DNA from: Nematopogon swammerdamellus
Taxonomy: Eukaryota > Arthropoda > Insecta > Lepidoptera > Adelidae
Direction: 5' to 3'
Assembly: GCA_946902875.1 (NCBI GenBank)
Contig: OX336345.1
Span: forward strand, 69,501-133,500
DNA: 64,000 bases
Part shown: one piece after another, positions 1 to 10,443 of the stretch
Layout: each line of letters opens with the position of its first letter
How positions within the stretch are numbered: the first letter of the stretch is position 1
Program-made: the position numbers and the translations under genes
The notes under the pieces: generated by a model
Seen by the model: the letters and a program-made list of their open reading frames with translations, nothing else
What the model was told of the DNA's origin: nothing
Database searches by the model: none

Positions 1-960
1 ACATGTCCAAGCGTAGGCTACCTACCTATGGATGAAATTATACAATAAACAATAAACAAAGAATGTGGGAGAAGTACATGCAGGCGAACATGCATATATT
101 TTGTTGTGGCAATGTATTGAACTGTGAATAAATATGATAGACTACGAGCGAATATATAATACTATACTTATTTATATGTACTTACATCCATATTATATAA
201 ATTAATCAGTGGCACTGGTCTACAACATTATCAACTGAATGATAAGAGAGAGAGGGGAGTTAAGATAAGTATGCAATAAACCTAATGTATTTACTTTAGT
301 AAGAATAGGAAACGTTTTAAATAATTATATTTTAAAATATTGCACTTAAGAAATCTTGGAATATTTCGTAGATAATACACAGAAATTACTTTATAATTTC
401 ATGTTAAATTAAAATTAAAGAAAGTATAGGGTTAAATATTTATTTTATTTTCATTTTATATAGGTAAAAGTACCTAATATTTCTGAATTCTTAGTCAAAT
501 TTGTACTTTTATCAACATCTACAACAAAGACCAACAACTATCTAGTAAAGTAAAACGAATGAACTAGTGGAATCATTAATTTTACAATGAAACAATTAGT
601 TCATTCACATCAGAAGGAATTAACCAATAAATGCAGAAAAAAAATGTAAATTAATCAAAATTTTAAAATACCCAAGTAGGTACACAATTTGTGTAATAAT
701 AACAATTTGCAGACCCAATAAATATAATATTTGGTATTTTCCCAAACTATCTACGTAGGTATGACTAACACAATGAAAATTTGCAAAGACGCAATTTCGA
801 TTTCGTCTCGCTCCCCAAACATTACACTCAATATCACACGATTATGGTCTAAAGAACTTTAGACATTTGCACTATCGAACACACGCACCTACCTAAATTA
901 CAGCTACAATTTAAATTAAAATTATCACAGACAGCCAATCGTTTAGACACCCACAGTCGA
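1..960. other. AT-rich sequence without recognisable gene
   Basis: I see no coding exon, RNA gene or clear repeat here. The stretch is strongly AT-rich. It lies downstream of the stop codon of the minus-strand exon at 961-1221, so part of it may be that gene's 3' untranslated region. No polyadenylation site was assigned. Confidence 0.5.
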
Positions 961-1221
961 TTACGAGTATCTCCCGCGTACTTGCGCAAACATTTCTCCG
1001 CTGCTGATCTTGTCAGGACCCTCGTTCTTGCCGAACGAGCAGGTCTTCTTGGTCTTCAGCAGCCCCCGGGCGCCCACGTCGCCCGACTTCCTCCAGTAGA
1101 CAGTCTGCACCGCGTGCCTGCCCGCAATGTAACGCGTCGCCGAACCCACCAGCATCTTGTCCATCTTCTGTTCTTTTCTTTTCTTCCTCTGCTCGACCTC
1201 CTTCTGCTCTGCTTTCTTCCT
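961..1221 (-). CDS. Terminal coding exon of an unrecognised gene
   Basis: The minus strand has an open frame with biased, GC-rich codon use set in AT-rich DNA. It begins just after a good acceptor (ttagcag, AG at 1222-1223) and ends at TAA 961-963. The predicted piece is 86 residues: a very basic, charged start rich in K, E, Q and R (about 21 residues), then MDKMLVGSATRY, a stretch with AVQTVYWRKSGD, and a C-terminus SSGEMFAQVRGRYS. I do not recognise the family. The acceptor side has been tandemly duplicated (1222-1317), as in SMC3. Earlier exons were not identified. It could be a host gene nested in an SMC3 intron or the end of a neighbouring gene. Confidence 0.5.
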   Translation of the reverse strand, partial: RKKAEQKEVEQRKKRKEQKMDKMLVGSATRYIAGRHAVQTVYWRKSGDVGARGLLKTKKTCSFGKNEGPDKISSGEMFAQVRGRYS

Positions 1222-1317
1222 CTGCTAAGTGCTCTATCGCTCGCTCTCCTTCTGCTCTGCTTTCTTCCTCTATTAAGTGCTCTATCGCTCGCTCTCCTTC
1301 TTCTCTGCGTACAGGTG
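1222..1317 (-). repeat. 48-bp tandem duplication across a splice acceptor
   Basis: On the minus strand, two full 48-bp units (about 1201-1248 and 1249-1296) and a partial third repeat the start of the exon at 961-1221 together with the end of the intron before it. Each unit carries a tag/gcag acceptor followed by AGGAAGAAAGCAGAGCAGAA. The unit is a multiple of three, but a TAG lies upstream in the frame, so the extra copies are most likely intronic. Confidence 0.65.
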
Positions 1318-1617
1318 CATATGTTGCTGCGTACTGGGTTTCATTCGGGACACGCGGGAGGTGTGCACTCGCCAAGCTAGTTAGTAGAATGAGCCGGGCC
1401 GAGGCGTGCGGCGCGGGCGCAGAGCGCTGTGATTGCTCCAGCGGAGGCTGCGAGATCTGTCGAAACGAGATCGCAACATCCGCGGCGCTCGGCGCGCCCG
1501 CGCGTATACAAACATAGCACGTTTCGGACCGTTCATTCAGTATTCGCCGAACCGCCACCAAGAGAAGTCGTCTAGTAGCTCGAGCTCGACGCACCGATCG
1601 ACCGAGGACCGCACTAC
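1318..1617. other. GC-rich stretch, no gene assigned
   Basis: CpG-rich sequence ends at the hAT insertion point (1618-1625). The DNA across the hAT insertion (about 1380-1617 and 5670-6110) is similarly GC-rich, so it was probably one CpG-rich segment before insertion. It could be a promoter, an untranslated exon or a repeat end. Nothing in it decides between these. Confidence 0.3.
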
Positions 1618-2012
1618 AGTCAGAATAGCGCATCCAAAATCGGTGCCATTTCCAAAATCGGTTTTTTTCCGATTCTCATATTTTTAAAATCGATTTTTCG
1701 ATTTTTTCGATGTTTTCGATTTTACGGCAAAATGTGAAGTTTAACTTTAATTTGTAGGTATTTTTGCACTGGACCACATGAAAATAAATGATAAAGAGTA
1801 TACTAGTAATAAAATAAGTGACATTTAATATTTCAGTGCAATATTAAAATTACATGTGTTCAAATTTTGAAATTAAAATGTTGAATAGGAACTTAACTCT
1901 AACTTAACGTGATTACGTGAACCACTTGGTAACTACGTGAACGTGACTTTTTTTTTATTGCTTCCGAACTGGGTGGCTCCGCCCGTGGTCGAAACCTCAG
2001 GGGCAGCCAATT

Positions 2013-2757
2013 TCACCGCCGAGGAGGTGCCAGTCCGGCTTGATGGTGGACTACTGTTGCTGGGGAAAGGCCATTAACCCGCGATTTGAAGATCCGTGGA
2101 TTGTAGGAGTGGGGAAATATATTCCCTGGGAGCCCGTTCCACACCTTTGCAGTGCGACACAAGAAAGATTTAGAGAATCGTGCAGTTCGAAGAACTCTTC
2201 TGTCGACTACAAAGGGGTGTTCCGCGAGAGTATGGTGGGTTTGGCGAAGGTGAACAGGAGAAGGAGGGATAAGGGAAGCAAGTTCGTCAGAGCAGCGGCC
2301 ATAGTAGTACCGATAAAACAGGCTCAATGAACCAACCATACCTCTGTACTTTAGAGGTTGAAGGTCCTTTGGGAGCACAGAGTCACCAATGAGGCGAATG
2401 GCTCGTCGCTGAATAGAATCCAAGGCTGAAAGAAGGTACTCACGGGAACCCTCCCAAAGATGACTGCAATATTCCATCACCGGTCTTACTTGTGCTTTGT
2501 AGAGTGTAAGTAGTTGGACCGGCGTGAAAAATCGCCGACATCGGTAGAGGATCCCTAATTTTCGAGACGCTAGTTTCGCCTTGCACTCTATGAACGATCG
2601 AAACCCAACGTCCCTGGACGCCTCCATATCCAAGACGCCCAGACTACCATCGTTGGGGACTTGGCTGCCCTGAAAAGTGCTTAGAGAGGAAACGGATCAG
2701 CCTTAGTAGAGAAGGCACAAGCTTGCGTCTTGGCTACGTTGAAGTTGACCAAGACAC
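2013..2757 (-). pseudogene. C-terminal part of CR1/Jockey-group ORF2 (reverse transcriptase)
   Basis: The open frame encodes the thumb and C-terminal region of a LINE polymerase: the run PNDGSLGVLDMEASRD, then FFTPVQLLTLYKAQVR, EYCSHLWEG, SIQRRAIRLIGD, and RTAKVWNGLPGNIFP near the end. The fingers and palm, including the YADD box present in the sister copy at 62756-64000, are missing because the R2-like insertion cuts the frame at 2757. It is dead on its own. The stop is at 2013-2015, and about 60 bp of 3' sequence leads to the poly(A) tail. Confidence 0.8.
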
Positions 2758-4586
2758 CAGAAATTCGTTACGGCATAGGACTTTTCCAGGGTTGCTGCCT
2801 CTCTCCTGTCACATTTAACATTGTTATCAACATTCTAATTGATACGCTTGTCGTAAAAGAAAACAAATGGGGATACAGGTTCAAATATGGAGACACATAT
2901 ATGGCGGCCATCCTGGCATTTGCGGATGATATTACGCTGTTAACCCGCAATCCAAAACAAAATCAGGCGCTTCTTAAGGTGGTGGATGACTATTGTGAAT
3001 GGACCAAAGGGATGAAGATAAAACCAGCGAAGTGCTACTGTTTGAGCTTAACCAGGAAAGGTTCAAAGTTTACCTCGAGCAATCCAGGTCTGACAGTAGC
3101 CGGAAAACCAATCGCAACCGTGGCTGATGAAGCTCCTTTTAAATTCTTGGGCAAAAGGATCACCAGCAGAGGAAAGGAGCATCCTACTGATGATATTGTC
3201 CAACTTTTCGAAGAGAGCCTCCGCCAAACTGACAATCTTCCCCTCCTGGGTACACAAAAGGCATGGATTTACGATAACTACCTGACATCAAAACTTTCAT
3301 GGCCATTTCTCGTCTACGACTTCACAAAGCAAAACCTGGCTAAATTAGACTCGTATGTGACCAGATTCCTGAAATCATGGTTTGGACTGGCTCACCCGGC
3401 TGACTCGTCAACGCTATACAGATCTCACAATAACTTTGGACTGAACATCAAGAAACCGTCGATATTTTATCAAAAGGCGAGAATAGCCAAACGATGTATA
3501 CTCAAAGACTCCAATGATAGCGCTATTCAAGCCTTACCCAACACATCACTATCAGATGAACTGGAATCGAGACTCGACTTCTACAAATCATTCCAAGTTG
3601 GTACACGCACCAATAGATCTGGATTGGGCATAGAAACAGCAAAGTCTGATAAAGAAATACTGAAAGGTTTTGCTCAGGAGGACATGGAACAAGGCTTCAA
3701 ACTTCACGCCTTAAACCTAGAAATGCAGAATGATTGGCTAACAGTGGGTGACTTCTGCATCCCTCCTGCATTGAAGTGGAAATCCATAATATACAACTGG
3801 TCCCCTGAGCTGCTTAAGTTCTACTTAAATGCATTCCAGCTTACTCTCCCCGACCCGAGTAACCTAGTTAGATGGGGGAAATCTACAAATAGACTATGCC
3901 CGTCATGTAAGGAGTTCGTAGGCACGGCCAAACATTTGTTATGCGGATGCAAAATACTACTTGAGCGAGGCCAGTATTCCTACCGTCATGATAAAGTCCT
4001 CCAAATCATCAGAGAGGCCATCAACCTGTCAATTGCACGGACCAGGAAAGGGCAAACCAGTAGCGGCTTCCAGAAGGTCAACTTTGTGAAACCTGGAGCC
4101 AATAAGCTGCCCAAAGATAGGACTAAACCTTCTTCAATTTTGGGAGCAGCAAAGGATTGGGAATTGTTGATGGACACACATGAGAAGCATTACCAAATGC
4201 CTTCGGAAATCTGTACCACAGCATTAAGACCGGATATACTCATATTCTCAAAAGCGACAAAGCATGTAGTACTTGTTGAACTTACAGTTCCATGGGAAAG
4301 TAACATACCGAAGGACCACAACATCAAACTTAACAAGTACTGCAACTTAGTAGACCGGATTGTGAGAAACGGATTCAAGACTGATCTCTTCGCTGTGGAA
4401 GTCGGAGCAAGAGGACTACCAGCGAAGTCGCTCTACAGTCTCTTCAAGAATCTAGGGCTCCCAAGATCGACGCTAAGCTCATATATGGAGAGAGCTTCGA
4501 AAACGTCACTGGAAGCATCCTACAGAATATGGATAGGTAGAGAGAGGGAGGTCGAGAGCGGGACTGGTGGTTTCCCCGCGTCCTAG
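2758..4586 (+). pseudogene. R2/NeSL-like polymerase with restriction-like endonuclease (5'-truncated)
   Basis: About 609 residues remain. In order they are: part of the reverse transcriptase palm with the catalytic FADD box (FADDITLL, about 2922-2945), the thumb, a zinc knuckle CPSCKEFVGTAKHLLCGC (about 3898-3951), and a C-terminal endonuclease of the restriction-like type with RPDILIF and VLVELTVPWE spaced as in the PD-(D/E)xK fold. This domain set is typical of the early-branching LINEs (R2, R4, NeSL, CRE groups), which nick DNA with this endonuclease. The frame is uninterrupted, but the N-terminal part is missing. The apparent ATG at 2730 lies in the host LINE, not in this element. Confidence 0.8.
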
Positions 4587-4766
4587 TCAACGCAGACTAG
4601 CTGACGAGGGCTTGAAGCGAGCCGAAACGTGAAGCATGCGCGGGAAATTTAGAGTGGCCGCTAGTAGTGGGACTCGCTAGTCCCGACCTCGATTAATACC
4701 CTCCTCTACTGCCGATGGGCCCGGATATGTTCGGTGAAGCCATCGTAAGCTTAGATCCACACCTTC
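2758..4766 (+). mobile_element. R2/NeSL-like LINE, 5'-truncated, inserted in the CR1-like LINE
   Basis: The element begins in the middle of the reverse transcriptase domain and runs through a stop at 4584-4586 and a 3' untranslated region of about 180 bp to the family's shared 3' end (cttagatccacaccttc). The same 3' end, in the other orientation, is at 9396, 10446, 24672, 25309 and 25966. There is no poly(A) tail, as in R2-type elements. The 5' truncation point lines up with the longer copy at about 27940. Confidence 0.85.
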
Positions 4767-4821
4767 CTTCCCCCAAAGAGGATACTTTTTCGAGAACCTG
4801 GTCAACCGTAGCAACAGTTGA

Positions 4822-5285
4822 CTAATCTTTGTTTAGTTGAAAGTGAGATTTAAGGAAACATAGAGTGTCTAAACTGGGATCACCCATGCCACTTCTTAAA
4901 TTTCTTGTTAAATAACCTGCTGCTGAAAATACCCTTTCGGCTACCAACTTGTCGGCGGAATCGTGCGTGAGTAGGTTATGATATACCTTTTCTAGACATG
5001 CGGTCTCTCTCATCGTTACACTCAAATAATGTCATTTCAATTCTTGTGACATCACGCAGATTTTCGTTACCGGTGTTAGAAGGTTTTTTTGTCATAACTT
5101 TGGCACTTTCCAGCTCCAGCCGAGGATCGACAATGTCCAAAGTAGGTGTCGGCGAAGATGAAGCGGACGCAGACTCCGACCTCTCCAACTGTGTTTGATT
5201 TTGTACAGTCGAATGTAATCTGCGATATACTCGTTCTATACCACCAGGCAGTTCATCATTGTCCGGGTATACTTCATCACGTCTG
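4822..5285 (-). pseudogene. hAT transposase C-terminal remnant
   Basis: Minus-strand frames give AERVFSAAGYLTRNLRSG then DTLCFLKSHFQLNK, followed by TAG. This matches the hAT dimerisation domain (ERVFSxAG... LxFL.x). Upstream, in another frame, is an acidic serine-rich linker (ESASASSSPTPTLDIVDP), so at least one frameshift (about 4985) breaks it. The N-terminal BED finger and the DDE core are gone. The remnant lies between the CR1 insertion and the right end of the hAT element, as expected for its 3' half. Confidence 0.7.
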
Positions 5286-5669
5286 ACTGAAGTACGCAGT
5301 AGGGTTATGTAGGTACATTACCATGTAGGTGTTCATTCATAGTTAGGCGTTGATCAATCCTTGATTTCAAAGCTTGATTATTCCGGTGTGATTATTATAA
5401 TTTTTTTAATTAATTTCGTTCTTTATTTGATGAAAAATGATGATGATGATTAAGTAATCCACCCATAACCCATTTCATATAAAATAGCACTGTTTTTATC
5501 CATTTAAAACCAAATGACGGGGAATGTTTGAAAAACCTAATAAAAATCGGAACATCGGAAAAATCGATTTGCGATATTTAAAAAATCGGTTTTAAAATAG
5601 CACTAAAATTGTCCGATTTTCGGTTTTTTCGATTTCCGATTTTTCGATTTTGGATGCCCTAAGTCAGAA

Positions 5670-6715
5670 GCTCGCTTCAGTACGGAACGACTGCCTCGGC
5701 TCGATCGGACGGTTCTCTTCTGTCGGCGAGTGCTCCACCCACGCACGTCCCGGGTGTAACTCAGTGCGTGGCTTCGTAAAGCCACCCACGCATTTCTTTT
5801 GGCTTACGCTTCGCTTCGACACCCTCCCTACGCCCCATGGCGTTACGGTAGAGGATTACCTCCCTACGCCACGCGGCGTTACGGTTGAGGACAAAACGGT
5901 CGACCCATCGCACCACCCGCGAGCCACGCGAGTGCAATCTCCACGCCGCACGCCCGTCTGCGTCGGTTGTGCGAGAGCGAGATGGTCGCCCACCAGCCGA
6001 AAGAAAGAGAAGAAAGAACACGGTCTCCGCGCCCGCTATAACCGCTCTGCGGTGACGGGCAAAGCATCTCCAACCACCTACAGTCCACTGCCCTGAGAAG
6101 TCGATCCGGAACACCTACTCAGGCCTACTGGTTCAAAAACTGATGGAACATTTATTGAATTTATCTTATTGTAATATTTTGACGAACATAAGTGTAACTT
6201 GTTACCTAAAGATAATAAATGAATTGAATTTAAATTGAATTGTTGAAATTCGCGAAGGGAGAAACAGAAAGTACTCTCACAACGCAGAGCATGTACCTAC
6301 TCTACTCGTATTCGCACGACGAGTGTAACATAAAATCATGTCGCAAATGCCCTTCACCTTTGCCCCGTTTAACTTTATGAAAGTAATCCAGCAATGTGCA
6401 AACACTGCGCGCCTTACCGCTTCCTGGCAGTGCGGAGCGGCGTGGAGTGTCGTGACGTCACGCACTTCGCGATTAGTCGAGATCGGCGCACATTCATTTG
6501 ATCGCTACTAGCTCATTTTTGGTCGCACGACAAAAATAATTACACCAATGTTTTGGATTTTTCATGGACTACAATACTACATTCAAAACTAAAAAGCGCG
6601 TTGATCCTCAATTAATACGGTTTTTTTTCTTTGTAAATGAAATTACTTTACATTTAGTAAAACTCAGATGAAACTTATTAGACGACGTATATTCATTGAA
6701 TCGGTTCAGGTCACT
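5670..6715. other. No gene seen; GC-rich then AT-rich
   Basis: 5670-6110 is GC-rich and holds two near-identical segments of about 40 bp (about 5822-5893) that include a short palindrome around ggcgttacgg. 6120-6715 is AT-rich. No splice-bounded exon homologous to the first 90 residues of SMC3 was found. Confidence 0.35.
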
Positions 6716-7680
6716 TTGTAACTCCATTCAATTTTCAAGGTTGCGAATAGATCGGAAAATTTTTATGTCGTCAGCATATAAGTACCAAGAAATAACAATT
6801 TTGAAAACAAGATTTAACATTGTTTAAGAATAAAATAAATAGGAAGGGACCAAGTATTGAACCTTGCGGGACGCCTGACGTAACTTACATACTCGGAACT
6901 GTAACCATTCAGCACTATGCATTGTTTTCTGTTTGAAATATATGATGCAAACCATCTTAAAAGGTTGCCCCTTATACCGTTGAATGCCAGTTTCTCTAAA
7001 ACCATTTGATGATCGACCTTGTCAAAAGCTTTCTTAAAATCAGTGTAGATCGCGTCCACCTGCTGTCCACTGTCCAAAGAATCAAATAAGAAATTGCCAT
7101 AAACTATTAAGTTGCTTACCGTTGATCTGCACAAAACCGTGTTGCTCGTGTATAAAGATCTTATGGAACAGCGGATAAATGGCTTGATGTACTAGTTTCT
7201 CAAATATCTTCGACAAAGTGGATAGAATAGATAGAGATTGGTCTATAGTTTTCCACATCTGATTTAGAACCACTCTTATAGTATATTGGGGTAATATTCG
7301 CTATTTTCCATGGGTCGGGAAAAACTCCCTCCGCCAGACACCTGTTGAAGATAATGTATAGGGGGTGACAGATTGTTTCAGTGGTACAAACAAAAAAAAA
7401 TTGGATCAATTTTGTCGGGGCCGGCTCCTTTTTGGACGTTAAAGCTTTTCAGTTCCTTTCGTATAATGTTCATAGGAATGTGCAGAGTGTCTAATAAGAG
7501 GTCATGAGTAGCAGAGTGTGAACATGGAGACCATGTGTCAAAGTTGGGAGTGGAAGGCTCATACAGGGACTTGAAAAAAGAAGAGAACATTTGACACACT
7601 TCCAAAGGATCATTTGTGGACCTGTCTTGATATTTCTGGCTGGTGGCTGGGTAGGCACTACCACCACGTCGGCTGTGTAC
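6716..7680 (-). mobile_element. Jockey-like LINE fragment, decayed
   Basis: Broken minus-strand frames read, 5' to 3' of the element: FSSFFKSLYEP, a KGAGPDKI motif, IFNRCLAEGVFPDPWKIA, ENYRPIS, SILSTLSKIFEKLVHQ, a STVSNLIVY segment, DFKKAFDKVDHQMVLEKL, and RWFASYISNRKQ. These are the first reverse transcriptase motifs of Jockey-group LINEs in the correct order. At least three frameshifts separate them. The YxDD motif and the 3' end are missing, so this is an internal piece. Confidence 0.75.
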
Positions 7681-7911
7681 ATATTTATTTATAACTTAAC
7701 ATACTTATTTATAACTTTTCACAGGTTTGCATCAATTCGAAAGTACAGATGATCCGGGTTGGTGTTCTGTGTCCCGGGGAGTAGCCTCTTAACTTTTATC
7801 ATTAAAAAAAACCTGTAATACCTATGGTTTATTTCTTCCGCAGATAGTTCTGTAGTCTGTTTAAAAAAAATGTACTGAATGATGATAAGACTAAGTTAAA
7901 CATCTTGTTAA

Positions 7912-8100
<189 letters not shown>

Positions 8101-8389
8101 TAACTACTACCTACCAACAACATACAACTCGTTGCCAGTCTGTGCCGTACATCTGTGCCGTGCCTCCGCCCGCCGCGCACAACACTTGCTGCGTCTTGTG
8201 CGTGCTGTATTTATTTATTTATTTATTAGCACAAACAACAGAAATATGTCAAACATGTTAAATAAAAATTACACAAGACATACCTAAATGTTTGTACACT
8301 ACTTGCTTAATTCAGTTACAGCAGTAACTAAAGAAAAGAAAAAAGAACAGTAATTAGAAAAAAAATAAAAAAAACAAAAAGTTATATAT

Positions 8390-8653
8390 AGGATCTTTCA
8401 ATAGTATGTAACGATACGCTAAGGGGTGTATGTGACAGTATGTGTATCATATACTGACCACGTTCCCATACCAATTTTTTTTTACGATATAAAAAACATA
8501 CTTATTAAGGTGAAATACGCGCACTTCACGTATTACATTTGAGGAGTGAGTGGGTTTTTTATATCGTAAAAAAAAAATTGGTATGGGAACGTGATCACTA
8601 TCTAATACACATACAGCCCTTAGCGTATTGTTACCTACTAATGAAAAACCTTA
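8390..8653. mobile_element. Hairpin MITE
   Basis: About 105 bp at the left (about 8390-8497) is repeated in inverted form at the right (about 8540-8653), including the segment ttcccataccaattttt and the outer part gtaacgatacgctaaggg. The loop is about 40 bp. It has no coding capacity. Flanks are rich in TATA, so the exact target duplication is uncertain. It sits in the intron after the SMC3 exon at 7918. Confidence 0.7.
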
Positions 8654-9120
8654 GGTATATAATAAACTAATTAACTAATAACAATAACTATAAATAGGTA
8701 GGTATATCTTAGTAAAATTAAATTTATTAATTAATATTAACAAATGAAAACGATATAATGTGTATAAATTATCTAGGAACGTGAATAAAAGAAAATCAAC
8801 ATACCGCACGTACACACAATTACAATGCCGTGCTTTCGTGCATTCGCTACTAGCGCGCGTACTGACTGAGCGAGCGAGCAGCCTCGCGAGGTCGGCCAGC
8901 AGGCGCGCCCCCGCGGCGCCGCCGCCCGCAGATAGATTGATAGATTGAAAGTGCTCTACATCTGCAGTTTTATTTGCCACTCTTATAGATAACTACGACT
9001 AGTACCGTGTCCGATGTCCTGAACACGAAACTGTCGGTCGTAGAGTGCCAAAGTGAGGGAGGGGGGAGGTAAATCAAATATGGCGGACCAGTACTTTAAT
9101 ATGAAAACTACTCGACCAAT
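8654..9120. other. Intron sequence, no gene seen
   Basis: AT-rich intron is followed by a short GC-rich patch (about 8820-8940) without a convincing coding frame or splice sites. I assign nothing here. Confidence 0.3.
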
Positions 9121-9395
9121 TTCTTCATTTTTACATACATACATACATAGCGTCACGCCTGTTTCCCGGTGGGGTAGGCAGAGACAACGGAACGGATCTC
9201 CACGTGCCACGATCCTGAGACACCTCTGCCGCCTCTTCCACTCCCATAATATTTTTCATGCATGCTCGTCGGTTACGGGTACTACGCACTTGCCCCTTTT
9301 TGAGCACATGCCCGAACTGGTCCAGGTACGTGCGTCTAGGGCGACCCTTCCCGACTCTTCCACTCACATTTGCTTCATAAATTTCTTTCGTTAGT

Positions 9396-9757
9396 CTCCT
9401 GGAAGGTGTGGAACTAAGCTTGCGATGGCTTCACCGAACATATCCGGGCCCATCGGCAGTAGAGGAGGGTATTAATCGAGGTCGGGACTAGCGAGTGGCC
9501 ACTCTAAATTTCCCGCGCATGCTTCACGTTTCGGCTCGAATCAAGCCCTCGTCAGCTAGTCTGCGTTGACTAGGATGCGGGGAAACCACCAGTCCCGCTC
9601 TCGACCTCCCTCTCTCTACCTATCCATATTCTATAGGATGCTTCCAGTGACGTTTTCGAAGCTCTCTCCATATATGAGCTTAGCGTCGATCTTGGCAGCC
9701 CTAGATTCTTGAAGAGACTGTAGAGCGACTTCGCTGGTAGTCCTCTTGCTCCGACTT
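9396..9757 (-). mobile_element. R2-like LINE 3' fragment inside the RTE-like LINE
   Basis: About 360 bp correspond to the last ~60 codons and 3' untranslated region of the element at 2758-4766, in the opposite orientation. It starts with the family 3' end (gaaggtgtggaactaagc). The RTE-like LINE reads correctly across it: HVRRM on one side and the KEIYEAN-type region on the other, so this is an insertion into it. Confidence 0.8.
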
Positions 9758-9875
9758 TCATTCTTCTAACATGACCGAACCACCGAAGCATCCCTTTCTC
9801 AATCCTTGTCACTATATCCTCTTTCAGTCCACAGCGCTCCCGCACTACACTATTTCTCAATCTATCTTTCATTGA

Positions 9876-10140
9876 ACTTCAGAACTTCAAAAACAAAACA
9901 AAAATCTGTTTTTGATCTTGCTCTCAAGCTGTATTTTCAATCGACTGTAGGCGGTGTTATTATGTGGATAGTCACTAAATGCTTGTAAAAATGATTATGA
10001 AAAAAAACCCTGTGAAGTTTCTTACCGGTTCTTATTCGTGGGTGTAATGGAATCGGATAGAACAAATTGTGACAAATTCGAGTACAGTCATGCTGTGTAA
10101 TGAGTGCTTAATAAACAATATACAACAATTGTAACTCCAC
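9876..10140. mobile_element. Unclassified ~265-bp insert in the RTE-like LINE
   Basis: The sequence interrupts the RTE-like LINE between its SVR.ICGV and MKDRLRNS-type segments. It has no coding capacity and no obvious inverted ends. A solo LTR or a SINE are both possible; nothing decides between them. Confidence 0.35.
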
Positions 10141-10443
10141 ATATACTCCTCAACGTGCGCATTTCCACAGCATTAATCCTGCTTTCATGCTTCGTCTGCC
10201 ATGCCCAACTTTCACTCCCGTACATAAGCGTAAATAAGTAAGTAAATAAGTTAATGCATGAAAATTACCATACCTATTTATTTATGCCTACGTTCACACT
10301 GATATTTACAAATAATACCTCTTTTAATCAAAGAAGGTTTCAATGGCACACAAGTAGAAAAACTGGGTGCACTTGCAGACGCATTTTCAATAGAAAAATG
10401 TGTTAGTAAATAGAAACATTCCACAGTCTAATGTATCATCTAG

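Larger units (their letters stand above)
1946..4821 (-). mobile_element. CR1/Jockey-group LINE copy, split by an R2-like insertion
   Basis: A 5'-truncated LINE on the minus strand starts with a poly(A) tail (poly-T at about 1948-1957). It matches the copy at 62671-64000 closely. Its sequence stops at 2757 after gttgaccaag and resumes at about 4767 with cttcccccaa, continuous in the copy at about 63500. The gap is exactly filled by the R2-like element. A short direct repeat, tgact, may be its target duplication inside the hAT element. Confidence 0.8.
1626..5661 (-). mobile_element. hAT-type DNA transposon with nested LINEs
   Basis: The 8-bp direct repeat AGTCAGAA (1618-1625 and 5662-5669) flanks inverted ends: TAGCGCATCCAAAATCGG at the left, and TAGGGCATCCAAAATCG as the reverse complement of the right end. 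An 8-bp target duplication with short inverted ends is the hAT signature. A relic of the hAT transposase C-terminal dimerisation domain lies inside at 4822-5285 on the minus strand. Most of the 4.0-kb length is a CR1-like LINE (about 1946-4821) that itself contains an R2-like LINE (2758-4766). Both ends are rich in tcgattttt-like subterminal repeats. Confidence 0.85.
9131..10215 (-). mobile_element. RTE-like LINE 3' region, split by two insertions
   Basis: The minus strand carries a LINE C-terminus: TRIEKGMLRWFGHVRRM (about 9760-9810), then after a gap [50 protein letters not shown] and a (tatg)n tail at 9131. This ending is widespread in insect RTE-like or related LINEs. The upstream part (about 10141-10215) continues with a VEMRTLRS-type segment. 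An R2-like fragment occupies 9396-9757 and an unclassified insert of about 265 bp occupies about 9876-10140. A second copy of the same 3' end is at 49075-50000. Confidence 0.75.

Noticed and set aside
1013..1633. 206-codon minus-strand frame with EERERAIEHL repeats
   Set aside because: Different frame from the exon at 961-1221; its repeats come from the 48-bp duplication, and no acceptor/donor context supports it.
3986..4378. Short open frames on the strand opposite the R2-like polymerase
   Set aside because: Antisense shadows of the element's coding frame, repeated in each copy.
5603..6114. Several 60-148 codon frames in the GC-rich block after the hAT element
   Set aside because: Both strands and several frames are open owing to high GC content; none has a conserved motif or splice context.
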